DNA of 64,000 bases from Owenweeksia sp. TMED14. GTDB lineage: Bacteria; Bacteroidota; Bacteroidia; Flavobacteriales; Schleiferiaceae. Shown one piece after another: positions 51,756 through 60,748 of the stretch (positions are counted from its first letter, which is position 1; every line of letters starts with the position of its first letter). The notes below the pieces were generated by a model. That model searched no databases and was not told the DNA's origin. It saw nothing but the letters and a program-made list of their open reading frames with translations. The stretch is taken from the NCBI GenBank assembly GCA_949529985.1, contig CATIRS010000026.1, positions 62,001 through 126,000 on the forward strand. Direction: 5' to 3'. The position numbers and the translations under genes are program-made.

Positions 51756-52889
51756 TCATTCTTCTGGACTAATCCTGCTCATTCTTTCGTCTATTCTCTC
51801 TGCTTTTTCTTTTGATGCAGTCCATGAGCTATCAAGCTCATAAGCTTTTAAAAACATTTTTTTTGCTTTATCTAAATCTCCAGCTTTAATATAAAAGTCA
51901 CCATAAGAATCAAAAGCATTTGGAACATCTGCGTTTGCTCTAGCGAAAATCTCAAAGTGTTTTTTCGCTTTTTCCATATTTCCATCAGCCATATACTTGT
52001 ATCCGAGCATATTATTCACTCCACCATGTTCTGGTAACCTCCACCAAGCGCGCTTTAGTATATCAATTGCAAGCTTATTATCTTCTAATTCCCATGCGTA
52101 CCATATTCGAATCATATGATCATCGGGAGCATGCATCATGGCAAGTTCAAGTTCACGTTGACCTATTTCTCGATCACGGGTATATGATTGAATAAAATGT
52201 TTTTCTGCACGACTAGAATTGTCAGTTTTTGATAAAGCTAAATTCATAACTTTTTCTAAGTTTTCGACATCATTTTTCGCCCAATAATATTGAAGTTGTC
52301 CAAGGTGAGCTGTTGCCCAATTTGGATCTTTTTCAACTAGGGTGTCAGAAATTAATTTGGCCAAGTCAAATTCTAGATTCATCATGGCATTGCGCATTTC
52401 ATTGTATGCGTATAGCCCTCCCTCTAGTTCGGTTGATGGCCATAAAAATCCCTGTGCTAATTCTGAGTTATCAACCCCTAGCCATCGCTGCCACTTTAGT
52501 TTTCCATCTTCTTTCCCTACGATACCAGAAAAATTTCGGTATGTAGTATTCACGCCATCAATGTACCATTGAACAGTTCCATAAACATTGGCGTGATTCC
52601 CCATCATATAGATATCATGAATGGTTGCTTTAATAGAGTCTTCATAAAGCGAACTGCCGTCTGCTCCATCGGCAATGTATTCGGCAGGAGTATTCCTCCA
52701 TACAGGGTTTGACCAAACGATTAGGTTCTCCGAAAGTCCATCAAGGTATCCCTCAATGCCTGCTTCATAGCCAACTTGGCTCTCAATGTGATTGATTGCA
52801 AATTCTCTGACATCATCTTCGGATAATTGAGTGCAAGCAGAAAATGTTAAAACCAATAAACTTATTGGTATTATTTGTTTAGTATTCAT
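51756..52889 (-). CDS. TPR-containing lipoprotein with SnoaL-like N-terminal domain
   Basis: This is a 377-residue lipoprotein: the signal ends at Cys19 (TFSACTQ). Residues about 25-150 have the layout of a SnoaL/DUF4440-like alpha+beta domain (NLIVWSNPVW, NHANVYGTVQWYIDGVN). Residues about 165-370 are helical pairs with TPR character, the clearest being NNMLGYKYMADGNMEKAKKHFEIFARAN and AFDSYGDFYIKAGDLDKAKKMFLKAYELD. A TACATTTA -7-like box lies upstream. It probably acts in the periplasm or outer-membrane leaflet as a scaffold; the ligand is unknown. Confidence 0.72.
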   Translation of the reverse strand: MNTKQIIPISLLVLTFSACTQLSEDDVREFAINHIESQVGYEAGIEGYLDGLSENLIVWSNPVWRNTPAEYIADGADGSSLYEDSIKATIHDIYMMGNHANVYGTVQWYIDGVNTTYRNFSGIVGKEDGKLKWQRWLGVDNSELAQGFLWPSTELEGGLYAYNEMRNAMMNLEFDLAKLISDTLVEKDPNWATAHLGQLQYYWAKNDVENLEKVMNLALSKTDNSSRAEKHFIQSYTRDREIGQRELELAMMHAPDDHMIRIWYAWELEDNKLAIDILKRAWWRLPEHGGVNNMLGYKYMADGNMEKAKKHFEIFARANADVPNAFDSYGDFYIKAGDLDKAKKMFLKAYELDSSWTASKEKAERIDERMSRISPEE

Positions 52890-52983
52890 CGTGTTTAGGT
52901 TTTTTATTTAGAATGAGAATAAATGTACTCAAATCTTATAAACGATCAGCATAATTGGAAGTCCCTATAAAATGCGATAGATT

Positions 52984-53154
52984 TTATTTTTCTCCTGCTT
53001 TTTGGTGCTTAACCATTTCTCGAAGCCAATATATTCCAAGACCTGCTATAACAGACATGAATAAATAATTTAAATTATCACCTAAAATGGGTAGTATTTG
53101 AAATGTCCATTCAAAAAAACTTCCTAAACTTTCAAAAAGAATACGTAATGGCAT
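52984..53154 (-). CDS. Small membrane protein, DUF6341-like
   Basis: This is a 56-residue protein with one transmembrane helix (YLFMSVIAGLGIYWLREM) after an amphipathic N-terminus (LFESLGSFFEWTFQILPIL). The size, the layout and the neighbouring DUF6427-like gene suggest the flavobacterial DUF6341 family. The ATG at 53154 is preferred: a start at 53202 would overlap the divergent gene. Its function is unknown. Confidence 0.55.
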   Translation of the reverse strand: MPLRILFESLGSFFEWTFQILPILGDNLNYLFMSVIAGLGIYWLREMVKHQKAGEK

Positions 53155-53192
53155 AGTTGAAATGTTAATTTTAAACAAATTTACTGCAAAGC

Positions 53193-54101
53193 GTGCTACC
53201 ATCGATTCATATTTTTAGAAACCCTCACCCTGGGATTGCTATTTTACTAGTTTTTTTTACTTCATTAGGGACGGGGATTATTAATTTTTTTCGCGGTGTG
53301 CATCTTTTTGATGAGGACATTGATTTCTGGACTGCTCCAATTTGTATTGGCTTGGCATCTTGGTTGATAAATGTTATTCTGGTTTATCGAAGTAGATATT
53401 TACTCTCTAATTATCTTTTAGGTTGGTATTGGTGGTGCCTGTTAATAGCGCTTACTGATGACCCACTTACATGGAAGGAAGGAGTCTTAAGTGTTGGTAT
53501 TTCAATATGGATGGCAATATTGTTTGAGCTAGGCGATGAACGAAAAAAATCTCTTAGGACAAGGAGTAACTTAGGATTTACCGCAGCTCTGTTAGGTCTT
53601 GTTCAGCCTCTTCTTTTAACACTATTGATTCCATCTATAATTTCACTTGCAGTGGGATTAAAAGTGATTGCTAGAGATTGTTTACAGGTTATTATCGCTT
53701 GGTTAATGCCAATAATATCATACATCGCATTTTTGATGCTGCCTTTTATTTCACTGAACCCCTTTATTTTTAACATTCAACCAAATGTTTCTTTTCGATG
53801 GCCTCTTTTTGGAGAGTATATTGTTTTAATCTGGGCTTTTTTTGCTTTGAGTCAGACACTACGGGCACTTACAAATGCTAAAAAGCCAAAAAGACGAGGG
53901 TTATTAATTAGTTGGCTAGGGATCGGCTATGCTATATTACTTTCTTTTTTCTCGCCTAACTCAAGTGAATATATACCAATATTGGCTGTTTTTTTTGGTC
54001 CCCATCTTGTTAATCTTCAAAATTATATTTATCCAAAAAAACTTCAATATTGGCTAACCCCTTCCTTCCTATTAGCTGCATTGGTTGAAATTATTATTTA
54101 A
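53193..54101 (+). CDS. Polytopic membrane protein, DUF6427-like
   Basis: This is a 302-residue protein with about nine hydrophobic helices and no signal peptide. The start is GTG at 53193, because no ATG precedes the first conserved helix (IHIFRNPHPGIAILLVFFTSLGTGIINFF). A Trp-rich segment (YLLGWYWWCLLIALTDDPLTW) and a positively charged loop (ELGDERKKSLRTRS) lie in the middle. It resembles the flavobacterial DUF6427 family, which is usually near DUF6341 genes. Its function is unknown; a polymer- or lipid-related membrane role is possible. Confidence 0.62.
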   Translation: MLPSIHIFRNPHPGIAILLVFFTSLGTGIINFFRGVHLFDEDIDFWTAPICIGLASWLINVILVYRSRYLLSNYLLGWYWWCLLIALTDDPLTWKEGVLSVGISIWMAILFELGDERKKSLRTRSNLGFTAALLGLVQPLLLTLLIPSIISLAVGLKVIARDCLQVIIAWLMPIISYIAFLMLPFISLNPFIFNIQPNVSFRWPLFGEYIVLIWAFFALSQTLRALTNAKKPKRRGLLISWLGIGYAILLSFFSPNSSEYIPILAVFFGPHLVNLQNYIYPKKLQYWLTPSFLLAALVEIII

Positions 54102-54123
54102 TTGAATAATTTATCTTTCGACC

Positions 54124-54645
54124 TTATGAATTTCCAAAAAAAAGGGCCTTGAGTTCAGTAGCTTCATCTGGGATCATCTTACCAGATAATATTAATGCCA
54201 ATTGACGGCGTCGAAGCGCACTTTCAAAACGTTGTATTTCAATTTTACTCTCAGGAATCAGACCTGGTACTTCAGTTGGAATTCCATTATTATTAACAGC
54301 CACAAAAGTATATATCGCTTCGTTACACTTTGTTTTTTCTCCATTTCCACGCTGATCTTCTGTGAATACATCAATAAATATTTCCATTGATGATTTGAAT
54401 GCACGTGAAACTTTGGCTTCAAGAGTAACTATTGACCCTTGAGGAATAGCTTCTTTAAATGACACATGATTAACTGAAGCCGTAACAACCGTTTCTCGAC
54501 AATGTCTATGGGCAGAGATTGCAGCGCATCGGTCCATCCAGCTCAAAAGCTGCCCTCCGAAAAGATTGTTAAGATTATTCGTGTCATTTGGTAGAACAAT
54601 TTCTGTCATAACAGAAAGAGATGCAGAAGCTGTTTTTTTTTTCAT
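54124..54645 (-). CDS. Acyl-CoA thioesterase, hotdog fold (YciA/ACOT7-like)
   Basis: This 173-residue cytoplasmic enzyme hydrolyses acyl-CoA. The hotdog catalytic segment is NDTNNLNNLFGGQLLSWMDRCAAISAHRH (Asn, Gly-Gly and Asp positions), followed by VTASVNHVSFKEAIPQGSIVTLEAKV. Length is typical of the single-domain group. The ATG at 54645 overlaps the stop of the HU/SPOR gene by 4 bp; an in-frame TTG at 54660 would add five residues. The coupling suggests shared expression with the envelope protein, though a functional link is unclear. Confidence 0.9.
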   Translation of the reverse strand: MKKKTASASLSVMTEIVLPNDTNNLNNLFGGQLLSWMDRCAAISAHRHCRETVVTASVNHVSFKEAIPQGSIVTLEAKVSRAFKSSMEIFIDVFTEDQRGNGEKTKCNEAIYTFVAVNNNGIPTEVPGLIPESKIEIQRFESALRRRQLALILSGKMIPDEATELKALFFGNS

Positions 54646-55625
54646 TGGGTATAAATCCAAACAGCAGGAAATTGTAGACTAATATTTTCTTTTTCGGATT
54701 GGGCTGACTCTCTATTATCAAAGCTGCGAATAGCTACTTTGGTTAATTCTCCGCTCTTTCTTATCAGAGCTGCAGGATATCCATTTGTTTGTAAGATCTT
54801 CACAAGCCTTTCCGCATTAGGCATTTCTCCAAAGGCACCAACTATTAAAGCGAATTGCCCGTTGATTTTTATTTCATCCGATTCTGCTTTTATCTCTTCT
54901 GAAATTAATTTTGGGTCATAGTTGGTTCGAGGAATATCCGTGGTTTCAATAATTGGTTTTTCAATGGTTATCCAGTTGTTTATTTTTTTCTCTAATAATT
55001 TCCAATTTGGTTGGAACGAGGCATTCTGAATCATTTCTCGATAATCTTCTTTTGTTGTCCCTAAAGCAAGCAAGCTAATAATCACGGCCATTACAGCGGC
55101 TGTTCGGATAGGGGCCATCCATTTTTCTCTTTTTTTCGAAGGAGTTGGAGGATTTAATCTAGACGTATTTTTAAATTCTGTAGAAGCTGAATTTAATTGA
55201 TTTAGAGGAGTGACGCGGAATATTGGTAAACCGTATGCTTCCGGCAAGAAGTTAGCCTCTACAGATGCTTGAAACACCCATTGAAGACCCGTCTTGGAAA
55301 AAGACCCAATACCTTCAAGTCTAAGTCTTCTTCCTTGACTGAGTTCAAGTTTCCAGCCTCTAGTCGTTATTTGAATTATTTCAATTGCAGAGTCAAAAGA
55401 TAAACTTTCATATCGTACTAAATGATTAATTAAAACTTCACTTTTTTTGGCGATTGGTGAAAAACTCAACCTTCTAGCTGGAGGCATACAAAGACCTGTG
55501 TGAATCTGTATTTCTGCATCAAATCTTTGAACTTCGATTCGACCAAACCCCTGAATGTCGATGCTATCTTCTTGAAAAAGAAGGTGAAATAGGTGGCGCT
55601 CTATGCTGTGAGACAACTTAGTCAT
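54642..55625 (-). CDS. HU-like (CCDC81-type) membrane protein with SPOR domain
   Basis: This is a 327-residue protein with a cytoplasmic part (about 1-170) that has the two HU-like lobes of the bacterial HU-CCDC81 family (SIERHLFHLLFQEDSIDIQGFGRI, then LRLEGIGSFSKTGLQWVFQA). One transmembrane helix follows (173-190, RTAAVMAVIISLLALGTT), then a periplasmic SPOR domain (253-327, FALIVGAFGEMPNAERLVKILQTNGYPAALIRK). SPOR domains bind denuded peptidoglycan at the division septum, so this protein probably links the cytoplasm to septal cell wall. Its stop overlaps the thioesterase start. Confidence 0.85.
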   Translation of the reverse strand: MTKLSHSIERHLFHLLFQEDSIDIQGFGRIEVQRFDAEIQIHTGLCMPPARRLSFSPIAKKSEVLINHLVRYESLSFDSAIEIIQITTRGWKLELSQGRRLRLEGIGSFSKTGLQWVFQASVEANFLPEAYGLPIFRVTPLNQLNSASTEFKNTSRLNPPTPSKKREKWMAPIRTAAVMAVIISLLALGTTKEDYREMIQNASFQPNWKLLEKKINNWITIEKPIIETTDIPRTNYDPKLISEEIKAESDEIKINGQFALIVGAFGEMPNAERLVKILQTNGYPAALIRKSGELTKVAIRSFDNRESAQSEKENISLQFPAVWIYTQ

Positions 55626-55720
55626 ATATCAAGCAAAGTACATATGAATCATCTAATTAAATTATGCTTAAAAAAGAGTTTTCAACAAGCCATTGTTCCC
55701 ATAATGGGAGAATTATTTAT

Positions 55721-56299
55721 TTAGAATAATGCGCGATATCCATGGCAGTATGGTGTCCCACCTTTTCTATCATAATAGTCTTGGTGGTAAGATTCAGCAG
55801 AATAAAATGTGTCCGCAGCTATTAATTCGGTGGCAATATTCAGGCCTTTTTCTTTTAGAAGATTAATAAGTTTTTCTGCTACAATTTTCTGATTTTCGCT
55901 CGTAAAAAAAATGGCACTTTTATATTGGGGTCCGATATCTGGACCTTGCCCATTAAATTGAGTTGGATCATGTGTTTCAAAAAACATTCGAGCCACTTCT
56001 TCAAAACTTGTTTTTCTTGAATCAAAAACAACTTTAGCTGCCTCATAGTGCCCTGTGCGCTTTGAGCATACTTGCTCATAGGTTGGACTATCTACAAACC
56101 CGCCTGTATATCCAACCGTAGTTGAGATAACACCATCAATTCGTTTCAGAAAATATTCTGTCCCCCAAAAGCATCCACTTGCTAGTATTGCTGTTTCCAT
56201 GTGTTCTGTTGAAATTAAAGAAATAGTTGAATTCTCATTTTGGCCTTTACATGATTCTGAAAAGAAAAAGACGATAGAAAAAAATAAAAATTTCTTCAT
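55721..56299 (-). CDS. msrA: Peptide-methionine (S)-S-oxide reductase MsrA, exported
   Basis: This 192-residue enzyme repairs methionine sulfoxide. The catalytic motif GCFWG has Cys43, and Cys185 near the C-terminus (TPYCHGYRALF) is the likely resolving Cys. TTVGYTGGFVDSPTYEQVCSKRTGHYEAAKVVFD and FFETHDPTQFNGQGPDIGPQYKSAIFF are typical of MsrA. An N-terminal signal with Cys17 (FFSESCKGQ) marks it as a periplasmic lipoprotein. It starts 2 nt after the stop of the outer-membrane protein gene and would be co-expressed with it. Confidence 0.95.
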   Translation of the reverse strand: MKKFLFFSIVFFFSESCKGQNENSTISLISTEHMETAILASGCFWGTEYFLKRIDGVISTTVGYTGGFVDSPTYEQVCSKRTGHYEAAKVVFDSRKTSFEEVARMFFETHDPTQFNGQGPDIGPQYKSAIFFTSENQKIVAEKLINLLKEKGLNIATELIAADTFYSAESYHQDYYDRKGGTPYCHGYRALF

Positions 56300-56301
56300 A
56301 A

Positions 56302-58761
56302 TTACATCCCTATGTCCATGCCTCCTCCAGGCTTGCCTGAACGATATTTACCACGGCTAGCCCTCGAGTCTTTCTTGCCGAAATTGTACTGTAATGATAT
56401 CCAACCAACCATACTTTCCCTGTATCTCATAAAATCAATGTCTAGTCTATCCGTGTATTGTAGATATCTGAATTTCCTCGTATTGAAAATATCTGAAATT
56501 CTAGCTGAAAGAGATAAGCGTTTATTGAGCAGATCCACTTTATAGGCAGCGTTAACAAAATGAATTCCTTTTCTGAAACCCTGACCTGTAGGTCCAGCGC
56601 CCCATTGAGAATAGCTGATTTGTAATTGTTGATCTTTAGCGGTTTGAATCATCATGCTGCTTCTTCCTTGCCAGCCAAATCCGTTTTGATTAATGTTTAA
56701 ACCTACATTTCGACCATTGATAACAGCATAAAATGCATCTCCTGATAATTGAAACCGAATATTCTTGTTCAATCTGATATTGGCATTTGTGCTTATTCCT
56801 AGATTATCTCGAGAATCAAAATTCTTCCAAGTCATCATCACAACCCCATCTGGCCTAGTTTCAAGATACCTTGACATCATATTGACTGTATGCTTGCTGT
56901 AAAAAGAGCCTGAAAGAGAACCCCATCGCCCATATTGGACTGCACTGAAATCAATAGAATGAGTAAATTCAGGATTAAGCTCAGGATTTCCTTTTCTCAG
57001 ACTAGAGGGGTTAGAGTAATCAATATTTGGATTTAAATTACCCCCCCATCGTCCATCAGGCCTATTAACTCTTAAAGAATAACTTAATTGGAAATCAGTG
57101 CCCTTCTTTGGACTATAATTTAAATAGGCACTTGGAAATAAGCCCGGAAGAATTCTATTAATTGATGAGGTATCACTTGTTCGGATACCGATTATAGCAT
57201 TTTCATATCTTAGTCCAAATTGACCTTTCCATTTTTCTGAAAATGCATGCCCTAAAGTTATGTAGCTGGCATGAACTTGATTCTTCATGTCAGTTTTAAA
57301 ACTGCGAAGAGAATCATAATTTGCACTAGAAGTAATTTCTTTTCTCTGCTCGGCTTTTTGATCTTCTAATGTGTTTCTCCAATTACCTCTATAGCCGAAG
57401 TCTAATTTTGTTTTGTCACTCAAGGGCCATTCAAAATCTGTTTGAAAATTTGCCCGCTTTCCTGATCCAATAACAATGAAATCTTCTTGAGCTGCACCAT
57501 CATAAGTAAAAGCTACTGGGAATATCGAGTCTCGATCAAAAATTGATATATCACGTCCTTCATCTTCGTTATTGGAGAAACGAAAATCTGCGGTCCACTT
57601 CTTATTGTCTTCTTTAAATTTCTTCTCAAACCTTAAGGAGAAGTTTTTGTCCCTATCTTCAGATTTGTTTGTTGTGCGTTGTAAAGCCTTTGAGGTAATT
57701 GATTTATCTCCAGAAGTGTTTTCAAAACTTGTGGAATCCCATGAGTTATTAGATCTTTGACTAATGCCAGTTGAAAATCCAAATATATATTTATTTGCAA
57801 TTTCCCAATCTAGACCAAACTGTGCATTAAATGATAAATTTTCTCTTTCTGAATGACTTAGCTCCTCTGTAGAATAAGCGGTATCTAATAGTCTATATTC
57901 CCGGTCTGTTTCTCCTCCGCCAAGATTAGTCCTGTCATTAAGTCCAATGTTTGTATTTATCCTAAATGCTCCTAGTGGTATAGAAATACTTCCTCCTAAA
58001 TTGTTTTTATTTCTTGTTCCAATTCCGCTTTGTAATGACCCATTAAAAGGTAAGTTGCGATCTTTTTTTGTTACAATATTAATCACTCCTCCGGTTCCTT
58101 GTGCATCGAACTTTGCCCCAGGATTCGTTATGACCTCTACTCTTTGGACTGTTCCTGAAGGAAGACGGTCAAAAGCATTAACACCTCTATATCCCATCAT
58201 TGAAGCTGGTCTTCCATCGATTAAAATGGTTACATTTTCATCGCCTCTTAACGCTACGTTTCCATCAATATCTAAAGTTACGTTTGGAACCTGTCTGAGT
58301 ATATCAGTTCCTGTCCCGCTTGTTACCAGTAAATCTTCGGCAACATTATAAACCTTTCTATCGAGACCATTTAACATCGATGGACCTTTAGAAATTACTT
58401 CGGTTTCTTGAAGTTCAATTTCACTGCGTGAAATACTAAGCGTATTCAAATCTATGTTATTTGATTTGACATTTATAAGTTTTACAAATGGAGAAAAGCC
58501 AAAGGCTCGAATTACGAGACGATAACTGCCAAATTCGGGGACAGAAATATTGAATACACCAAGGTTAGAAGTCAATACTTTTGATATAGGTTTATTTCTA
58601 GAACTATCAATAGTTCTAGCCGGCGGCATTAGAAGAACAGCTGCACCAACTATTTTTTCATTATTTCCTTCGCCAAGGACAACCCCCTTTATGGAGATCT
58701 GTGCATTACTAGGAATGAAAATCCCAACGAAAAAAAGAAGTAATAAAATATTTTTTTTCAT
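56302..58761 (-). CDS. TonB-dependent-receptor-like outer-membrane beta-barrel protein
   Basis: This is an 819-residue outer-membrane protein. A signal peptide (about 1-21) is followed by a carboxypeptidase-regulatory-like domain (ISIKGVVLGEGNNEKIVGAAVLLM) and a plug (DLLVTSGTGTDILRQVPNVTLDIDGNVALRGDENVTILIDGRPASM, then VEVITNPGAKFDAQGTGGVINIVTK). A long barrel of the OMP_b-brl_3 type follows. The C-terminus is Gly/Arg-rich (RASRGKYRSGKPGGGMDIGM), unusual for a barrel end. The ATG at 58761 gives the clean signal peptide; 58794 would add 11 residues and overlap asd. It precedes msrA by 2 nt. Confidence 0.85.
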   Translation of the reverse strand: MKKNILLLLFFVGIFIPSNAQISIKGVVLGEGNNEKIVGAAVLLMPPARTIDSSRNKPISKVLTSNLGVFNISVPEFGSYRLVIRAFGFSPFVKLINVKSNNIDLNTLSISRSEIELQETEVISKGPSMLNGLDRKVYNVAEDLLVTSGTGTDILRQVPNVTLDIDGNVALRGDENVTILIDGRPASMMGYRGVNAFDRLPSGTVQRVEVITNPGAKFDAQGTGGVINIVTKKDRNLPFNGSLQSGIGTRNKNNLGGSISIPLGAFRINTNIGLNDRTNLGGGETDREYRLLDTAYSTEELSHSERENLSFNAQFGLDWEIANKYIFGFSTGISQRSNNSWDSTSFENTSGDKSITSKALQRTTNKSEDRDKNFSLRFEKKFKEDNKKWTADFRFSNNEDEGRDISIFDRDSIFPVAFTYDGAAQEDFIVIGSGKRANFQTDFEWPLSDKTKLDFGYRGNWRNTLEDQKAEQRKEITSSANYDSLRSFKTDMKNQVHASYITLGHAFSEKWKGQFGLRYENAIIGIRTSDTSSINRILPGLFPSAYLNYSPKKGTDFQLSYSLRVNRPDGRWGGNLNPNIDYSNPSSLRKGNPELNPEFTHSIDFSAVQYGRWGSLSGSFYSKHTVNMMSRYLETRPDGVVMMTWKNFDSRDNLGISTNANIRLNKNIRFQLSGDAFYAVINGRNVGLNINQNGFGWQGRSSMMIQTAKDQQLQISYSQWGAGPTGQGFRKGIHFVNAAYKVDLLNKRLSLSARISDIFNTRKFRYLQYTDRLDIDFMRYRESMVGWISLQYNFGKKDSRASRGKYRSGKPGGGMDIGM

Positions 58762-58790
58762 AAAAACAAAACACTTTAAATTATAATAAG

Positions 58791-59792
58791 TCAATTAGCC
58801 AGTAAATGTTTAGAAATAAGGTTTTCAGCAATTTGTAACGCATTTAGCGCTGCTCCTTTTCTTAAATTATCAGAAACAATCCATAGATTAATTGCTTTTG
58901 GATGTGAAATGTCATTTCTTATTCGGCCCACAAAAACATCATTTTTGCCTTCTGCATAGATTGGCATTGGGTAGGTTTTTCCCTCATTAAAGTCTTGAAT
59001 CTTTACACCGGGAAATGCTGCTAAAAGTGAACGGATAATGTTAACGGAAGGACGATCGTTTCGAAATTCAATATTAACGGATTCAGAGTGTCCACCCTTA
59101 ACGGGAACCCTTACAGCTGTTGCTGTTATATGGATATCCATATCATCAAGGATTTTTTTTGATTCATTGGTTAATTTCATTTCTTCCTTGGTATAGTCAT
59201 TCTCTAGGAAAACATCACAATGAGGAATGCAGTTCATGTCGATTTGGTATGGATATTCCATTGCTCCTTCAACGTCACCATTTCTTTCTCGATTTAATTG
59301 ATCTAGGGCATTCCTTCCAGATCCAGAAACGCTTTGATATGTACTAACAATTACTCTAGTGATTGGATAAGCGTCATGGATGGGTTTTAGAGCCATCACT
59401 AACTGAATCGTTGAACAATTTGGATTAGCAATTATTAAACTATTCTTATTTAACATATTGCAGTTTATCTCTGGGACGACCAAAGGTATTCCATGGGACA
59501 TTCGCCAAGCAGAAGAATTGTCAATAACATAGCAGCCTTGCTTTGCAAATAGCTGCGCATATTTTTTGGACACTTCACTCCCCGCTGTAAAAATTGCTAA
59601 ATCTGGATTTTGAAATAGAGCTTCTTCAGGTGAGATAATATTATAATGATCTCCCTTCCATTCAATTGTCTTTCCATGAGATTTAGAGGATGCTACAGGG
59701 ATAAATGTTGAAATCGGAAATTGTCTTTCAAGCAATAAATCCAGCAAGACTTCACCTACCATTCCGGTAACTCCGATAAGGGCCAAACGCAT
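58791..59792 (-). CDS. asd: Aspartate-semialdehyde dehydrogenase
   Basis: This 333-residue enzyme reduces aspartyl phosphate to aspartate semialdehyde for lysine, threonine, methionine and peptidoglycan diaminopimelate. The N-terminus MRLALIGVTGMVGEVLLDLL binds NADP. The catalytic Cys126 is in ANPNCSTIQLV, and DNSSAWRM and PLVVPEIN are family blocks. The C-terminal region has RVPVKGGHSESVNIEF. Length is normal. A TACTTTTA -7-like element (59820-59827 on the minus strand) lies 27 nt upstream. It heads the run asd, outer-membrane protein, msrA. Confidence 0.96.
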   Translation of the reverse strand: MRLALIGVTGMVGEVLLDLLLERQFPISTFIPVASSKSHGKTIEWKGDHYNIISPEEALFQNPDLAIFTAGSEVSKKYAQLFAKQGCYVIDNSSAWRMSHGIPLVVPEINCNMLNKNSLIIANPNCSTIQLVMALKPIHDAYPITRVIVSTYQSVSGSGRNALDQLNRERNGDVEGAMEYPYQIDMNCIPHCDVFLENDYTKEEMKLTNESKKILDDMDIHITATAVRVPVKGGHSESVNIEFRNDRPSVNIIRSLLAAFPGVKIQDFNEGKTYPMPIYAEGKNDVFVGRIRNDISHPKAINLWIVSDNLRKGAALNALQIAENLISKHLLAN

Positions 59793-60038
59793 AATTGATT
59801 ATTCTAACTATAATTCGAGTAAAAGTACTTAACTAAAGCAATCTAATTTCTAGTGACTCTTGTGCATTAATCATACCGCAATTCCAATGATATTAGTTTC
59901 ATATTATTTTCGTCATTACTTTTTATTCAATGAGAAATTTAAAACAAACCTAGAATTAGGTTTATGAAATAAAAACGAATTGAATATTGGCTAAAAATAA
60001 TTGTGCTTATTTTAAAAGAAGAAAACAAATGTCATACC

Positions 60039-60046
60039 TACCTTTG
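60039..60046 (+). promoter_or_regulatory. -7 element of purQ, 4 nt before the ATG
   Basis: TACCTTTG is an exact TAnnTTTG match and only 4 nt separate it from the ATG at 60051, predicting a leaderless mRNA. The upstream stretch (59793-60038) holds no gene that I can support. Confidence 0.5.
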
Positions 60047-60050
60047 ACTA

Positions 60051-60746
60051 ATGAAGTTTGGAGTTGTTACTTTTCCTGGGTCTAATTGTGACCAAGACAT
60101 GATTGATACTTTACGTGACGGTTTGGGTTGTGAAACTATACCACTTTGGCATAAAGATCATGATTTGAAGGATGTAGATATGGTGGTACTTCCAGGAGGG
60201 TTTTCTTTTGGTGATTATCTCAGGTCTGGAGCGATTGCAAGCTTCTCTCCAATAATGACAGAGGTCAAGAAGCATGTTGATAAAGGTGGTTATGTCCTTG
60301 GAGTGTGTAATGGTTTTCAAATCCTTACGGAGACGCAATTAGTTCCTGGAGGATTACTCAATAATTCCTCGCATAAATTCATTTGTAAAAATACTTATTT
60401 GAGGCCATCAAGTTCATTGAGTCCGATAACGGCTGATTTATCAGAAAAGAGCATTTATAAAATCCCTATTGCTCATGGCGAAGGCAGATTTTACGCCGAT
60501 GATTCTACATTGCAAATGTTAAATGATAATGATCAAATAATGTTTAAGTATGTAGATGAATTTGGATTGGCTTCAAGTGAGTCCAATCCAAACGGATCTT
60601 TGCAGAATATTGCCGGAATATCAAACAAGAAAGGTAATGCAATGGGGATGATGCCTCACCCTGAACGTGCTGCAGATAAAAATTTGTTAAACACAGATGG
60701 TTTGGCACTTTTTAATAGTATTCTAAACTCAATGGTTCGTATTTGA
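60051..60746 (+). CDS. purQ: Phosphoribosylformylglycinamidine synthase, glutaminase subunit
   Basis: This 231-residue class I glutamine amidotransferase supplies ammonia to PurL in purine synthesis. The N-terminus MKFGVVTFPGSNCDQDMIDTLR is the PurQ hallmark. The catalytic Cys86 lies in VLGVCNGFQILTE, and the His-Glu pair is in MMPHPERAAD near the C-terminus. GGFSFGDYLRSGAIASFSPIM is conserved. It is the separate small-subunit form, so separate purL (and probably purS) genes are expected elsewhere. It converges on the large T9SS gene with a 2 nt gap. Confidence 0.96.
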   Translation: MKFGVVTFPGSNCDQDMIDTLRDGLGCETIPLWHKDHDLKDVDMVVLPGGFSFGDYLRSGAIASFSPIMTEVKKHVDKGGYVLGVCNGFQILTETQLVPGGLLNNSSHKFICKNTYLRPSSSLSPITADLSEKSIYKIPIAHGEGRFYADDSTLQMLNDNDQIMFKYVDEFGLASSESNPNGSLQNIAGISNKKGNAMGMMPHPERAADKNLLNTDGLALFNSILNSMVRI

Positions 60747-60748
60747 GT

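Noticed and set aside
59946-59963. 7-bp inverted repeat (AAACCTA-GAAT-TAGGTTT) in the 258-bp asd-purQ gap
   Set aside because: The stem is too short and AT-rich to call a terminator or operator without comparative data.
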